A stretch of DNA of 64,000 bases from Candidatus Gastranaerophilales bacterium (GCA_947626225.1 CANQRH010000002.1:186001-250000); one strand, 5' to 3'. Counted from the first letter of the stretch, positions 49,171 through 58,634 are shown. Translations and numbers: made by a program. The notes: generated by a model from the sequence alone, not told the origin.

Positions 49171-49392
49171 ATGGCAGGTATTGTAAGTTTATTATCACAA
49201 ATGTTTGTACCGGCACCGATAACGGTGAAAAGTACGTCAACAAATCCTTACGGCAACAATCCGTTTGTAAATTACAACGGCAACAGTTTGAACAATTATG
49301 CCAAAAACTCACCCGTAAGAGGCGGTTATTTTGCCGGATATTATAACGGGAAGCAAAATATTGTAGGGCAAAGATTATTTATAGAAATATAA
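49171..49392 (+). CDS. Small Asn/Gly/Tyr-rich protein of unknown function
   Basis: A 73-residue protein with a consensus -10, a GAGG ribosome-binding site and a strong terminator directly after its stop, so it is very likely a real monocistronic gene. The first 20 residues are hydrophobic and end in Pro (VSLLSQMFVPAPITV). The middle is Asn/Ser/Tyr-rich (NPYGNNPFVNYNGNSLNNYA). The end is GGYFAGYYNGKQNIVGQR. I see no known domain. It may be a secreted or surface peptide, but no cleavage site is clear. Confidence 0.7.
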   Translation: MAGIVSLLSQMFVPAPITVKSTSTNPYGNNPFVNYNGNSLNNYAKNSPVRGGYFAGYYNGKQNIVGQRLFIEI

Positions 49393-49418
49393 AAAAAGCG
49401 GGAATCCCGCTTTTTTTT
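49391..49418. terminator. Bidirectional terminator
   Basis: AAAAAAAGCGGG, loop AAT, CCCGCTTTTTTTT. It serves the small gene on the plus strand and the pilin gene ending at 49422 on the minus strand. Confidence 0.88.
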
Positions 49419-49421
49419 ATT

Positions 49422-50054
49422 TTAATATTTCATTGTCCAATTATCTTCTATTAAAGCCTTATAACACCCTTCACCCGTTGCTTTTGTTGTACAAGTACTT
49501 GCTTCTCCTATAGGTTCGGGAGCTGCATTATTGTTAACGGAGAATTGGAACAAATCTCTCCCTGCGGCGTTAGGATTACTTATCCCGTTAAGGTCAACCG
49601 TTACCGATAAACTGTCAGTACCTTTTGTAACACAAACGACTGAACCGTCAGCAAGTTTGTAAGCAGTTGCAGAGCAAATGTTTGCTGAGGTCTTAGTTTC
49701 AGAACCGCTCAATGCTCTGTATTGCGGGGCAAAACAACCGGAACTTCCCGAAGCACATTTCATAATAACTTTAAATTTAGTCTCGATAAAATTTGCCAAT
49801 CCATCCGTAACGGAACTACCATTGGGTAGCGTGCCAGTAAAAATGCTGGTACCTTTTAATGACGTTGCGCCTTCTTCGGTTATAAACATATCAACATTAC
49901 TTGAAAATTCATTCGTAACCTTTTTAAATTTGGTAGACATTGCTTTTTTTTGATAGTTAGCAACAAGAACGGGAGTTGTAAGCGCAGCCACAACACCAAT
50001 AATACCTATAGTAATAAGCACTTCCGCCAATGTAAATGCAATAAATTTTTTCAT
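49422..50054 (-). CDS. Type IV pilin-like protein (second of tandem pair)
   Basis: A 210-residue protein beginning MKKFIAFTLAEVLITIGIIG, a prepilin leader followed by the class III-type hydrophobic helix; cleavage is expected before Phe in A-FTLAEV with Glu at +5. ATG 50054 is set by GGATAC 8 bases before it. The globular part has paired cysteines (CASGSSGC, ICSAT, VVCV, STCTTKATGEGC) and ends WTMKY. The adjacent gene encodes a paralogue with the same C-terminal pattern. It likely needs the prepilin peptidase at 11244. Confidence 0.85.
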   Translation of the reverse strand: MKKFIAFTLAEVLITIGIIGVVAALTTPVLVANYQKKAMSTKFKKVTNEFSSNVDMFITEEGATSLKGTSIFTGTLPNGSSVTDGLANFIETKFKVIMKCASGSSGCFAPQYRALSGSETKTSANICSATAYKLADGSVVCVTKGTDSLSVTVDLNGISNPNAAGRDLFQFSVNNNAAPEPIGEASTCTTKATGEGCYKALIEDNWTMKY

Positions 50055-50068
50055 ATTGTATCCTTTCA

Positions 50069-50674
50069 TTAATACTCCATTCTCCATCTGTCATCTATAA
50101 TACGGTTTAAACATCCTGCTCCGAAATATGAATTTGTGCATTCCGAAGAAGCGGCTGTTTCACCGATAGTAAAATCTTTTGCGACCTGTATATGAAACAT
50201 ATCTCTGCCTCCGAGATTGGGATCCTGAGGACCGTTAACATCAACATAGATATCGGCGGGAACTTTAGGAATAACGCATAAAGCATAACCGCCTTTAATT
50301 ATGGCACTGTAACCGTCCGTACAAGAAAAATCCGAGGCATCCGATTTTGAAATTGCTCTGTATGATTTTGCAAAACAAGGCTGAGCAGTAGCACCGCATT
50401 CACTGTTGATAAGATAATGCTTTTTTACAAAGTCTTCCGCACTGCCGGCTTTTCCCAAAGATGTCTTGCTTAAATCATGGTGATAATACCCGTCGGAAGC
50501 AATTAATGTAACATTATGCTCCAAATCATGAAAAGCTTTTTTAAATGTGGAAAGCATTGATTCATTACTGTATCTGCTTACAACATTCGGAAGCGTTAAC
50601 ATTGCAATGATACCGATAACAACGATTGTGATTAAAACTTCCGCAAGAGTAAATCCGTTTAATATTTTTTTCAT
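50069..50674 (-). CDS. Type IV pilin-like protein (first of tandem pair)
   Basis: A 201-residue protein beginning MKKILNGFTLAEVLITIVVI, with leader cleavage expected at G-FTLAEV and Glu at +5. GGGGA upstream of 50674 marks the start. The globular domain again carries cysteine pairs (ECGATAQPC, FSCTDG, ECTNSYFGAGC) and ends in WRMEY. It precedes the second pilin gene by 14 bp on the same strand. The shared GC-x(8)-W-x-M-x-Y ending suggests a conserved C-terminal disulfide loop and strand. Confidence 0.85.
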   Translation of the reverse strand: MKKILNGFTLAEVLITIVVIGIIAMLTLPNVVSRYSNESMLSTFKKAFHDLEHNVTLIASDGYYHHDLSKTSLGKAGSAEDFVKKHYLINSECGATAQPCFAKSYRAISKSDASDFSCTDGYSAIIKGGYALCVIPKVPADIYVDVNGPQDPNLGGRDMFHIQVAKDFTIGETAASSECTNSYFGAGCLNRIIDDRWRMEY

Positions 50675-50724
50675 ACTAAAAATCCCCATAGATGTTATTA
50701 TAAACTTTTTTGTAAAATTGTCAA

Positions 50725-52599
50725 TTAAAACTCATGCCTTTCAAGCATAACCATAAGTACGGAAATATCGGCGGGTTTTACGCCGCCTATGCGGGATGCT
50801 TGAGCGAGAGTTTTGGGACGAATTTTAGATAGCTTATCTTTTGTTTCCGTTGAAATATGGTCAATTTTCGAATAATCAATATCATCGGGAATTTTAAATT
50901 TTTCAAGTTTTCCTGCCTGTTCAACCTGAAACTCCTGTCGTTTCAGATATCCGTCGTATTTAATAAGAATTTCCGCCTGTTCCGTTACATCAAACGGCAA
51001 ATTCAATTCGGCAGTTTCATTATCAAGTTGTTTTAAAACATCGTAACTGATATCAGGGCGTTTTAAAAGTTCCATAGCTCTGATACCTCTGTCAAGATGC
51101 ATTCCGTATTTCGCAAGAACAGAGTTTACGCTTTCGGAGGAAGAAATTTTCAAATTTTTTAGTCTTTCGGTTTCTTTTTTTATTGCTTCCTGCTTATCAT
51201 TAAAGAGTTTAAACCTTTCATCATCAATCAAACCAAACTTTCTGCCCGTCGGAGTTAATCTTGTATCGGCGTTATCCTGTCTTAAAAGAAGCCTGTATTC
51301 CGAGCGTGAAGTCAGCATTCTGTAGGGTTCATCAATATCTTTTGTAACCAAATCATCAATTAAAGTGCCGATATAAGAAGAACTTCTTGAAAGCTCAAGC
51401 ATTTCCGAGTTATTAATATAGTTAAATGCGTTAATACCTGCAACAAGTCCCTGTGCCGCAGCTTCCTCATATCCGCTTGTGCCGTTTATCTGCCCCGCAA
51501 AGAATAAACCTTCAACATTTTTTGACATGAGCGAATGTTTTGTCTGAACCGCAGGAACGTAATCGTATTCAACCGCATAAGCCGGTTTAATAACATGTGC
51601 TTTTTCCAGTCCGGGCAAGGTTCTGAGCATCTTAACCTGAACATCGGCCGGCAGACTGCTTGAAAAACCTTGAATATAAACTTCATAAGTCCCTAACCCT
51701 TCCGGCTCTATAAAAATATGGTGGGAAGGGTTTTGGCTGAATCTTACAATTTTATCTTCAATAGACGGGCAGTAACGAGGTCCTGTACCTTTTATAAGTC
51801 CTTGATACATTGGTGATTTATCGAGATTTGCTTTTATAATTTCATGCGTTTTTGCATTTGTTCTTGTAAGATAGCAAGGATACTGCAACCTTACGGGACG
51901 GTTCGGCTTAAACGAATAAAAATGTAAAAGTTCATCACCGCGCTGAATATCCATACATGAATAATCAATTGTGCGTTTATCAACTCTCGGCGGAGTGCCT
52001 GTTTTTAATTTTTTAACCGTAATTCCATGTTTAATCAATGACTCGGAAAGCCCGTATGCCGGTTTTTCGCCTAATCTGCCCGCACTGTATGATTGCAGTC
52101 CGACAAAAATTCTTCCGTTAAGTGAAGTTCCCGTAGTCAGGACAATTGAACGTGCTTTATATTCGATACCGTATTCGTCAACGGCACCGCAAATACGTCC
52201 GTCTTTTACTATCAAATCCGTAATGCATGCCTGCCGCAGATAAATATTTTCACAGCTTTCAATAATATTACGCATATAATCCATATATTCGCGTTTATCG
52301 GATTGAGCGCGCAAAGCACGAACCGCAGGGCCTTTTGAGGAATTAAGCATCTTCATCTGGATATAAGTTGCATCCGCAGCTTCTCCCATAACACCGCCTA
52401 ATGCATCAATTTCTCTGACCAGAGTGGATTTTGCGGGACCTCCTATTGCGGGATTGCAAGGCATTAAAGCAATGTTATTTACATCAAGCGTAGACAAAAG
52501 CACCTTTGCACCGAGTCTTGCACAGGATATTGCGGCTTCGCATCCGGCATGTCCGGCACCGACAACTATAATATCGTACTCGTTATTCAAATAGTCCAT
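50725..52599 (-). CDS. mnmG: tRNA uridine-34 5-carboxymethylaminomethyl synthesis protein MnmG
   Basis: A 624-residue FAD enzyme that with MnmE modifies the wobble uridine of several tRNAs. The FAD motif [10 protein letters not shown] is at residues 14-23. Other hallmarks: [69 protein letters not shown] and the C-terminal helical domain with [17 protein letters not shown]. Length is normal. It lies upstream of the pilin pair on the same strand with a 50-bp gap. Confidence 0.97.
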   Translation of the reverse strand: MDYLNNEYDIIVVGAGHAGCEAAISCARLGAKVLLSTLDVNNIALMPCNPAIGGPAKSTLVREIDALGGVMGEAADATYIQMKMLNSSKGPAVRALRAQSDKREYMDYMRNIIESCENIYLRQACITDLIVKDGRICGAVDEYGIEYKARSIVLTTGTSLNGRIFVGLQSYSAGRLGEKPAYGLSESLIKHGITVKKLKTGTPPRVDKRTIDYSCMDIQRGDELLHFYSFKPNRPVRLQYPCYLTRTNAKTHEIIKANLDKSPMYQGLIKGTGPRYCPSIEDKIVRFSQNPSHHIFIEPEGLGTYEVYIQGFSSSLPADVQVKMLRTLPGLEKAHVIKPAYAVEYDYVPAVQTKHSLMSKNVEGLFFAGQINGTSGYEEAAAQGLVAGINAFNYINNSEMLELSRSSSYIGTLIDDLVTKDIDEPYRMLTSRSEYRLLLRQDNADTRLTPTGRKFGLIDDERFKLFNDKQEAIKKETERLKNLKISSSESVNSVLAKYGMHLDRGIRAMELLKRPDISYDVLKQLDNETAELNLPFDVTEQAEILIKYDGYLKRQEFQVEQAGKLEKFKIPDDIDYSKIDHISTETKDKLSKIRPKTLAQASRIGGVKPADISVLMVMLERHEF

Positions 52600-52666
52600 A
52601 CAAAAATTATATTATAAAATAAATTAATACGGGAAATGAATTTTATGTTTGTAATATAATATTTTT

Positions 52667-54034
52667 ATGATGAATGTTCAAAACATAATCGACAGAATAC
52701 GTGAAATTATCGACGATGAAACAACGGAACAGCTCAAAGAAGAACTAAACAGCTATCACGTTGCGGATTTGGCCGATATTTTTCAGGAGCTTAAAACGGA
52801 AGAAAGGCTTCAGTGTTTTAAACTGCTTGATTTGGAAAAAGCTGCCGATTTAATGGAATATTTACCTCCGCAGATGCAGGTGGAACTTTTAAGTGATATT
52901 GATGAAAATCTTGCATCACAAATTCTTACCCAATTACCTCACGATGCAGCCGCAGACGTTTTGGGGGATATGGAAGAAGATGAAAGTGAAACTTATCTTG
53001 ACAGGCTTCCGCATAAATTCTCGGAAGAAGTAAGAGAACTTTTAACATATAACGAGGATACCGCAGGCGGAATTATGAACCCCGCAGTGCTTACGGTTAA
53101 TTCCGATATGAGCGTGCAGGATGTCTTAAACCACATAAGGATTAAAGCCGAAAAAGATAATATGGAGCTTTATTATGTTTATGTGACCGATAAACAAAAT
53201 CATCTTATGGGAGTTGTTTCACTCAGAAAACTTTTAACCTCTCCTATTAATCAAAAAGTTGAAGATATAATGATTTCGGATATCGTTAAGCTTCATGTCG
53301 ACGATTTCAGCGACTATATAATCGACGAATTTATGAAATATCAGTACAATGCTTTGCCGGTTGTGGATTTATATAACAGGCTCAAAGGAATGATTACATG
53401 GGATGACGTTCATGATTTGTTTGAAGAAGAAACCACCGAAGAAATTTATCAATCTTCAGGTATTTCAACTGAGATTGTAGACGAAGACGAAATTTTGTCG
53501 GGTAATATTCTCAACGCCATCAGAGCGAGAACCCCGTGGCTTTTCATAACTTTAATCGGTGAATTTATAGCCGTAAACGTAGGGCATCATTTTGATCATA
53601 CGCTTAATGCACTTCCGATAATCGCGATATTTATGCCTTTGCTTGCAGGATTGGGCGGAAATATCGGGACTCAAAGTATTACATTAATGGTCAGAGGTCT
53701 TTCGACCGGACAGGTATCACTAAGCTCGGCATTGCATTATATGTTAAGGGAAACCTGCATCGGACTTGTAATAGGTGCGATATTCGGCGTTCTTGTAACT
53801 GCGGTAACATGGGGCTGGCAGCATAATATGGAACTCGGAGTAATCGTAGGTCTTGCAATGACCATAAACATGACTATGGCAACCGTTATCGGAACATTTA
53901 CGCCTTTTGCGCTAAAAGCAATGAAGGTTGATCCCGCAGTCGCATCAGGACCGGTAATTGCAACAACAATTGATGTCCTCGGACTTGCAATATATTTTAC
54001 ACTTGTATCAACATACTTAATTAAGGTTATATAA
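52667..54034 (+). CDS. mgtE: Magnesium transporter MgtE
   Basis: A 455-residue Mg2+ channel. The acidic N-terminal domain (LADIFQELKTEERLQCFKLL, repeated ADLMEYLPPQMQVELL and ILTQLPHDAAADVLGDME) is followed by YNEDTAGGIMNPAVLTV and two CBS domains (about 135-255), which sense Mg2+, then five membrane helices with GLGGNIGTQSITLMVRGLST and PVIATTIDVLGLAIYF. It is followed after 2 bp by the LCP gene. Confidence 0.95.
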   Translation: MMNVQNIIDRIREIIDDETTEQLKEELNSYHVADLADIFQELKTEERLQCFKLLDLEKAADLMEYLPPQMQVELLSDIDENLASQILTQLPHDAAADVLGDMEEDESETYLDRLPHKFSEEVRELLTYNEDTAGGIMNPAVLTVNSDMSVQDVLNHIRIKAEKDNMELYYVYVTDKQNHLMGVVSLRKLLTSPINQKVEDIMISDIVKLHVDDFSDYIIDEFMKYQYNALPVVDLYNRLKGMITWDDVHDLFEEETTEEIYQSSGISTEIVDEDEILSGNILNAIRARTPWLFITLIGEFIAVNVGHHFDHTLNALPIIAIFMPLLAGLGGNIGTQSITLMVRGLSTGQVSLSSALHYMLRETCIGLVIGAIFGVLVTAVTWGWQHNMELGVIVGLAMTINMTMATVIGTFTPFALKAMKVDPAVASGPVIATTIDVLGLAIYFTLVSTYLIKVI

Positions 54035-54036
54035 AT

Positions 54037-55350
54037 ATGAACAACAAATTAAGAAACAAATACAGCGAATATAAATTCGTTAAAAACATAAAACAAAACA
54101 GAGAAGAAGATTCATCCTTCACAAGAATGCTGTTTTGTATGGTTATAGTTTTTGCGGCTATATTGCTCGGTATCTTTTTATTATCGGATAATGAAGATTT
54201 TTTACGTAAGAAGTTTGGTGAAGAATCCGTAATTACGCAAATATTTGAGAAACTGACATTAAGCAGAGACAGAAAAGAAAAGGCGGATTTCACACTGCCG
54301 TTTGGTCCGAGACGCCGCAATATATTATTTCTCGGAGTAGATGCAAGTGAAAATCCGAAAGATCCGTGGACCGCAACGAGAACCGATACAATAATTCTTA
54401 TTAATATAGATCCCAAAACAAAATCCGTCAACGCAATCTCCATACCGCGGGACAGCAAAGTATACCTTCCCGGCAACAGAGGCGTAAATAAAATTAATGC
54501 CGCACATGCAATAGGCGGAATTGATATGACAAAGCGAACCGTTGAAGATACATTGGGCGTTCGAATTGACAGATATATTATGGTAAATGACAATGCGGTG
54601 AAAGAAATTGTTGATGCAATGGGCGGATTGGATATTTATATTGAAAAGCCTATGCATTATAACGATTATTCCGCAAAATTACATATTAATTTCAACAAGG
54701 GAGACCATCATCTTAACGGTCAGCAAGCCGTAGAGTATTTACGTTTCAGGCATGACGTACTGGGTGATATCGGAAGAACACAGCGTCAGCAATGGCTTTT
54801 AAGAAGTTTGATAGATCAAATTAAAAAGCCGTCGACAATAACAAAAATACCCGATATAATTTCGATTGCCAAGAAAAATATCAAAACCGATATGTCGTTT
54901 TATGAACTGTCACAGTATGCGGCGCTTGCAAAAAACATAGATATGGATAAGACGGAAATAGCAATTTTGCCGGGAGCACCGAATCAGAAAGGATATATAA
55001 GCTATTGGATTTTGGATCCGGAAAAAACACAGGAAGTAATAAATCGTCTTATTTACCGCGATAAAGAATACATCGGGGATGATGCAAAGATTACCGCAGG
55101 ACTGATGGCTTCCGATGCTGAAAAGAAAAAGGCAATGGAAAATGCTTTGACAGCTGCGGGAATTGAAGTTAAATGCACGGGAGAATTGTCAAGAGCACAT
55201 TCGCAGTTTATAGCTCATTCAAAGAAAATTACAAATGAGTATTACAACAAATTAAGAAAAAGCAATGAACAGTTTGAAAGCTTGCAGTTTGTATATGATC
55301 CGGTGAATTATTACTGCGGAGAAGCGGATTTTACAATAATAATGAATTAG
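54037..55350 (+). CDS. LytR-CpsA-Psr (LCP) family protein with LytR_C domain
   Basis: A 437-residue protein with one N-terminal membrane helix (about 30-50), the LCP catalytic domain and a C-terminal LytR_C region. LCP motifs: ILFLGVDASE, RTDTIILINIDP, AISIPRDSKVYLPG with the catalytic Arg-Asp pair, INAAHAIGG and EYLRFRHDVLGDIGRTQRQQ. LCP enzymes attach glycopolymers to peptidoglycan or proteins outside the membrane. The last base of its stop TAG is the first base of tRNA-Arg. It is probably co-transcribed with mgtE. Confidence 0.92.
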   Translation: MNNKLRNKYSEYKFVKNIKQNREEDSSFTRMLFCMVIVFAAILLGIFLLSDNEDFLRKKFGEESVITQIFEKLTLSRDRKEKADFTLPFGPRRRNILFLGVDASENPKDPWTATRTDTIILINIDPKTKSVNAISIPRDSKVYLPGNRGVNKINAAHAIGGIDMTKRTVEDTLGVRIDRYIMVNDNAVKEIVDAMGGLDIYIEKPMHYNDYSAKLHINFNKGDHHLNGQQAVEYLRFRHDVLGDIGRTQRQQWLLRSLIDQIKKPSTITKIPDIISIAKKNIKTDMSFYELSQYAALAKNIDMDKTEIAILPGAPNQKGYISYWILDPEKTQEVINRLIYRDKEYIGDDAKITAGLMASDAEKKKAMENALTAAGIEVKCTGELSRAHSQFIAHSKKITNEYYNKLRKSNEQFESLQFVYDPVNYYCGEADFTIIMN

Positions 55351-55423
55351 TGCTTGTAGCTCAGCCGGATAGAGCGTTTCCCTCCGAAGGAAAAGGTCGT
55401 GCGTTCGAATCGCATCAAGCACA
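55350..55423 (+). tRNA. tRNA-Arg (anticodon CCG)
   Basis: A 74-base cloverleaf: acceptor GTGCTTG/CAAGCAC, D-arm GCTC/GAGC, anticodon stem TTTCC/GGAAA with loop CTCCGAA (anticodon CCG), T-arm GTGCG-TTCGAAT-CGCAT. No CCA is encoded. It starts on the last base of the LCP stop codon, so it may be processed from an mRNA read-through or have a promoter inside that gene. Confidence 0.94.
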
Positions 55424-55458
55424 AATAAAATCATAGCATAAGCTATGATTTTATTTGT
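55421..55458 (+). terminator. Perfect 17-bp inverted repeat after tRNA-Arg
   Basis: Two perfectly complementary 17-base arms (55421-55437 and 55442-55458) around ATAA. The left arm includes the last three bases of the tRNA. There is no long T run after it, but the right arm itself is T-rich, so it probably terminates the tRNA transcript. Confidence 0.65.
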
Positions 55459-55494
55459 AATTGACAGCAGATGATAAAGCCTTTTGCGTTCGGA

Positions 55495-55597
55495 AGATTT
55501 GCGGACGAACGGAGTGAAACGAGTCCGGATAGCGAACAGATTGAGTTTACTGGCCGCTGGGCTCAAGAGCGAAACTCTGTGAGCACGGAGCAAATCT
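55495..55597 (+). repeat. Dispersed repeat related to 5959-6069
   Basis: Shares ordered blocks with the inverted copy at 5959-6069: GATTTGCGGACG, TCCGGATAGCGAACA and GTGAGCACGGAGCAAATC. Short CGGAGTGAAACGAG-type units recur inside. It lies 70 bp after tRNA-Arg, and the other copy lies after tRNA-Gly. Non-coding. Confidence 0.65.
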
Positions 55598-55681
55598 GAG
55601 AAAAATGATTTGCGGACACAAGATTTGCATTCAAAAGGTTTGCAAAGTATAATAACAAAAATTTTATGCTATATTAAGCCT

Positions 55682-56362
55682 ATGGAAAACCAATTTTCAA
55701 GAACTGAAATGTTAATCGGCAATGCGGGTTTAAAAAAACTTGCTCAATCGCATATTGCCGTTTTCGGCATAGGAGGAGTGGGCGGATATGCGGTTGAAGC
55801 GCTCGTAAGATGCGGAATAGGCTCAATAGATTTAATTGATAACGACAGAGTAAGTGAAACCAATTTAAACCGCCAAATCTATGCATTGCACAGCACAATC
55901 GGAAAATATAAAGTTGATGCGGCAAAAGACAGAATTTTAGATATTAATCCAAATATAAAAATTAATATTTATAAAACATTTTTTTCTCCCGAAACCTCAT
56001 CAGAATTTGAATTCAGCAAATATGACTACGTAATTGATGCGATAGACAATGTTACGGGAAAAATTGAGATAATCGAACGGGCGGCAAAAGCCAAAGTTCC
56101 GGTAATATCTTCCATGGGTGCCGGAAACAAAATGCATCCCGAGATGTTTGAAGTTGAAGATATTTACAAGACATCAGTCTGCCCGCTTGCAAAAGTAATG
56201 AGACATGAATTAAAAGCACGCAATATAAAAGGGTTAAAAGTAGTTTATTCCAAAGAAGCTCCGATAAAAACCGGGAAAAGGTATCCCGCAAGCAATTCAT
56301 ACGTTCCGTCATCGGCAGGATTGCTGATTGCATCGGAAGTAATCAAAGATTTGATTTCGTGA
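55682..56362 (+). CDS. tcdA: ThiF/E1-like protein, probable tRNA threonylcarbamoyladenosine dehydratase
   Basis: A 226-residue adenylating enzyme with the ATP motif GIGGVGGYAVEAL (about 29-41), LIDNDRVSETNLNRQIYALH and DAIDNVTGKIEIIE. The short form, the CPLAKVMRHELKARNI segment and the PASNSYVPSSAGLLIASEVI ending match TcdA/CsdL, which cyclises t6A37 in tRNA. ATG 55682 begins the family's conserved region; an in-frame start 72 bp upstream falls in repeat-like sequence. It lies between two tRNA genes. Confidence 0.88.
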   Translation: MENQFSRTEMLIGNAGLKKLAQSHIAVFGIGGVGGYAVEALVRCGIGSIDLIDNDRVSETNLNRQIYALHSTIGKYKVDAAKDRILDINPNIKINIYKTFFSPETSSEFEFSKYDYVIDAIDNVTGKIEIIERAAKAKVPVISSMGAGNKMHPEMFEVEDIYKTSVCPLAKVMRHELKARNIKGLKVVYSKEAPIKTGKRYPASNSYVPSSAGLLIASEVIKDLIS

Positions 56363-56376
56363 TATAATAAATTTAC

Positions 56377-56450
56377 GGCCTCGTAGCTCAGCAGGATAGA
56401 GCAGCGGTTTCCTAAACCGAAGATCGCGCGTTCGAATCGCGCCGGGGCCG
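56377..56450 (+). tRNA. tRNA-Arg (anticodon CCT)
   Basis: A 74-base cloverleaf: acceptor GGCCTCG/CGGGGCC, D-arm GCTC/GAGC, anticodon loop TTCCTAA (anticodon CCT, reads AGG), T-arm GCGCG-TTCGAAT-CGCGC. No CCA is encoded, and a run of six T follows directly. TATAAT at 56363-56368 is a probable -10 element. The outermost anticodon-stem pair is a G-A mismatch. Confidence 0.93.
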
Positions 56451-56478
56451 TTTTTTACATTACCTGATAATTTTTTTC

Positions 56479-57780
56479 TCAGAAAATTATAACCCCGATT
56501 AATGCAAATATAATTAGTGCAGTATTATAATGCAAAAATGTCGGGATACATGTGTCTTTTATATGATTATGCTGTCCGTCAGCGTTCAATCCTGCGGTAG
56601 GTCCCAATGTTGTACCGGATGCGGGAGAACCGGCATCACCGAGCGCGGCTGCGGCTGCAAATACAACAATCGCTTCCATGGGATTAAATCCCAGATTTAT
56701 AAATACCGGAACAAACAAAACCGCCAAAATCGGAATAGTTCCGAAAGATGTACCTATACCGATTGTAATAACAAGTCCCGCCAGAAGCATTAAAAATGAT
56801 GCCAAAAGTTTTGAGCCTGCCATAAAAGGAATTAATCCGGTAATAAATACTTCGACAGCACCTGTTGATTTCAGAACTCCGGCAAAACCGGCAGCAACAA
56901 GCATTACAAATGCGACATAGCCCATAAGCCCTATGCCTTCGTTAATTAAAGTATCCATTTTTTCAGGATCAATAGCACGAGTACCGAATATTATTGTAAG
57001 CCCGATTAAAGCTCCGAGAGGTAAAGATTTGGTTATTAATTGAACGGCAAGAGTGGCGATTGCCGCAAAAAGTGTAATATAGTGGCTTCCGGTAAATCTT
57101 AAAGAACGTCGTCTTTCTGCTCTTATCGGAATATCTTCATAATCTCTCGGTTTCCCGTAAGACACAAATACAGCCCATAAAAGTCCGGCAAGCAATCCGA
57201 TGCCTAAAATCCAGACTGATTTCCAGATATCATCTACACTTACCTGCATACCGTTAACAGTCAAATTATCCGCAAGCAATCTTTGAAATATAAGTCCAAA
57301 TCCGGCAGGAAAAACTATATATGGTGCAACCAATCCGAATGCCAATGCACATGCGGCAGAGCGCCTGTCAAGTTTCAATTTATTCATCAGTCCGAGCAAA
57401 GGCGGGATTATAACAGGTATAAATGCGATATGCACTGGAATAATATTTTGCGAAGCACATGCCAGCAAAGTAAGGATTAAAAGCAAAATAACTTTTTTAT
57501 TCTTTATAAGAAGTGCAATACGCTTAGCAAGCACATCGGCAAGCCCGGTATGTGCCATAGCAGCCGCAAAAGTTCCGAGAAGAATGTAACTTAATGCTGT
57601 TTCGCTGTTTTGTCCCATACCATTTATAAACACATCCATAATCTGCCCCGCATGCATACCGGAAATTTTTCCCGCAAAAACGGCACAAACAATCAGAGCA
57701 AGCAAAACATTAACTCTGCAAAGGCAGAGGACACAAAGCAGTACAACAGATACAATAACGGGATTTATAATCAATTCCAT
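56479..57780 (-). CDS. Na+/H+ antiporter or amino-acid permease (NhaC/YuiF family)
   Basis: A 433-residue membrane protein with about eleven hydrophobic segments. Family stretches: GMGQNSETALSYILLGTFAA, NIIPVHIAFIPVIIPPLLGL, GLVAPYIVFPAGFGLIFQ, GIGTSFGTIPILAVLFVPVF and DAGSPASGTTLGPTAGLN. YuiF-type members have been linked to histidine uptake, so the substrate could be an ion or an amino acid. It follows thyX after 3 bp on the same strand. Confidence 0.85.
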   Translation of the reverse strand: MELIINPVIVSVVLLCVLCLCRVNVLLALIVCAVFAGKISGMHAGQIMDVFINGMGQNSETALSYILLGTFAAAMAHTGLADVLAKRIALLIKNKKVILLLILTLLACASQNIIPVHIAFIPVIIPPLLGLMNKLKLDRRSAACALAFGLVAPYIVFPAGFGLIFQRLLADNLTVNGMQVSVDDIWKSVWILGIGLLAGLLWAVFVSYGKPRDYEDIPIRAERRRSLRFTGSHYITLFAAIATLAVQLITKSLPLGALIGLTIIFGTRAIDPEKMDTLINEGIGLMGYVAFVMLVAAGFAGVLKSTGAVEVFITGLIPFMAGSKLLASFLMLLAGLVITIGIGTSFGTIPILAVLFVPVFINLGFNPMEAIVVFAAAAALGDAGSPASGTTLGPTAGLNADGQHNHIKDTCIPTFLHYNTALIIFALIGVIIF

Positions 57781-57783
57781 AGA

Positions 57784-58473
57784 TTATACCCTTTGCGGAC
57801 GTCTGCCGCAGGATTTGTCCTCATCACAAAAGCCCAGTCTGTCACATTTAGGTACCAGATAAGGTTTCAGCCACGGTTCTTCTTTAATAAGTTCATCGCA
57901 CATCATCTTAACCAAAGTTCTTATTTCATATTGAGCTCTGGTGCAAAGTCTTAAATTAGCAACATGAATAAGTTCTCTTAAATTCATGCTTACAACAAGC
58001 GAACTTGCCGCAGCGTTTGGCAGAACAAATCTGGCATCCTCGGCAGGAATTCCCGCTTCAACAAATTCCTGATACTGTGATGCAATTTTTGACATAAAAT
58101 CTTTAAATTTTGCTTTCAGTTCGGGATTTTTTTCAATAGTAGGCGGGATAATATAATCAAATTCGCCTTTTTCTTTAACGTATCTTTGAGATTTTTGGGA
58201 AAAAGACATATGTCTGTGTCGTACAAGCTGATGCGTACATGCTCTTGAAACATTAGATACGGCAAATGAAACCTGAATATGTTCAATAGTTGAATAATGT
58301 CCGGATGAAATAACGCGTTCAATAAGTTTAAGCATTTTTTCTTCATCATCGGTACTGTTATAAATATTAATGGGATAATCCGCACTATAGCAGGTTCTGC
58401 AGGCGGTGTAAACTGTTTTCAACATATTTTGCGGTTTTGAAATAAGATTTACGACAGGTTTGTTATTTTCCAT
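57784..58473 (-). CDS. thyX: Flavin-dependent thymidylate synthase
   Basis: A 229-residue enzyme making dTMP from dUMP with FAD and methylenetetrahydrofolate. The ThyX signature RHRxxSxxxxSxRY is at residues 85-98 (RHRHMSFSQKSQRY). SGHYSTIEHIQVSF and the C-terminal RTLVKMMCDEL are also typical. GAGGAGAG precedes the start. A hairpin lies just upstream of the ribosome-binding site. No thyA is in the window. Confidence 0.96.
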   Translation of the reverse strand: MENNKPVVNLISKPQNMLKTVYTACRTCYSADYPINIYNSTDDEEKMLKLIERVISSGHYSTIEHIQVSFAVSNVSRACTHQLVRHRHMSFSQKSQRYVKEKGEFDYIIPPTIEKNPELKAKFKDFMSKIASQYQEFVEAGIPAEDARFVLPNAAASSLVVSMNLRELIHVANLRLCTRAQYEIRTLVKMMCDELIKEEPWLKPYLVPKCDRLGFCDEDKSCGRRPQRV

Positions 58474-58494
58474 ACTCTCTCCTCATCAAGAAGA

Positions 58495-58526
58495 ATTATA
58501 CCACCTATCATCATAGGTGGCATAAT
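58495..58526 (-). promoter_or_regulatory. Hairpin in the thyX leader
   Basis: Inverted repeat CCACCTAT-CATC-ATAGGTGG extended by ATTAT/ATAAT with one mismatch, ending about 10 bases before the thyX GAGGAG site. No T run follows on the minus strand, so it is not a terminator. It may affect translation or be a copy of a mobile palindrome. Confidence 0.4.
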
Positions 58527-58634
58527 GTAAAGTTTTATTAGAAAATGATATCTGCCGGCAAGCAGGTTGGGATTTCTATGGAGACAATTAAGCAAAAATG
58601 CAGAGGGGTGGAATGACAATTGTTCCACCCGGTT

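Noticed and set aside
55252-55593. Minus-strand frame of 113 codons
   Set aside because: It is antisense to the end of the LCP gene, tRNA-Arg and the dispersed repeat.
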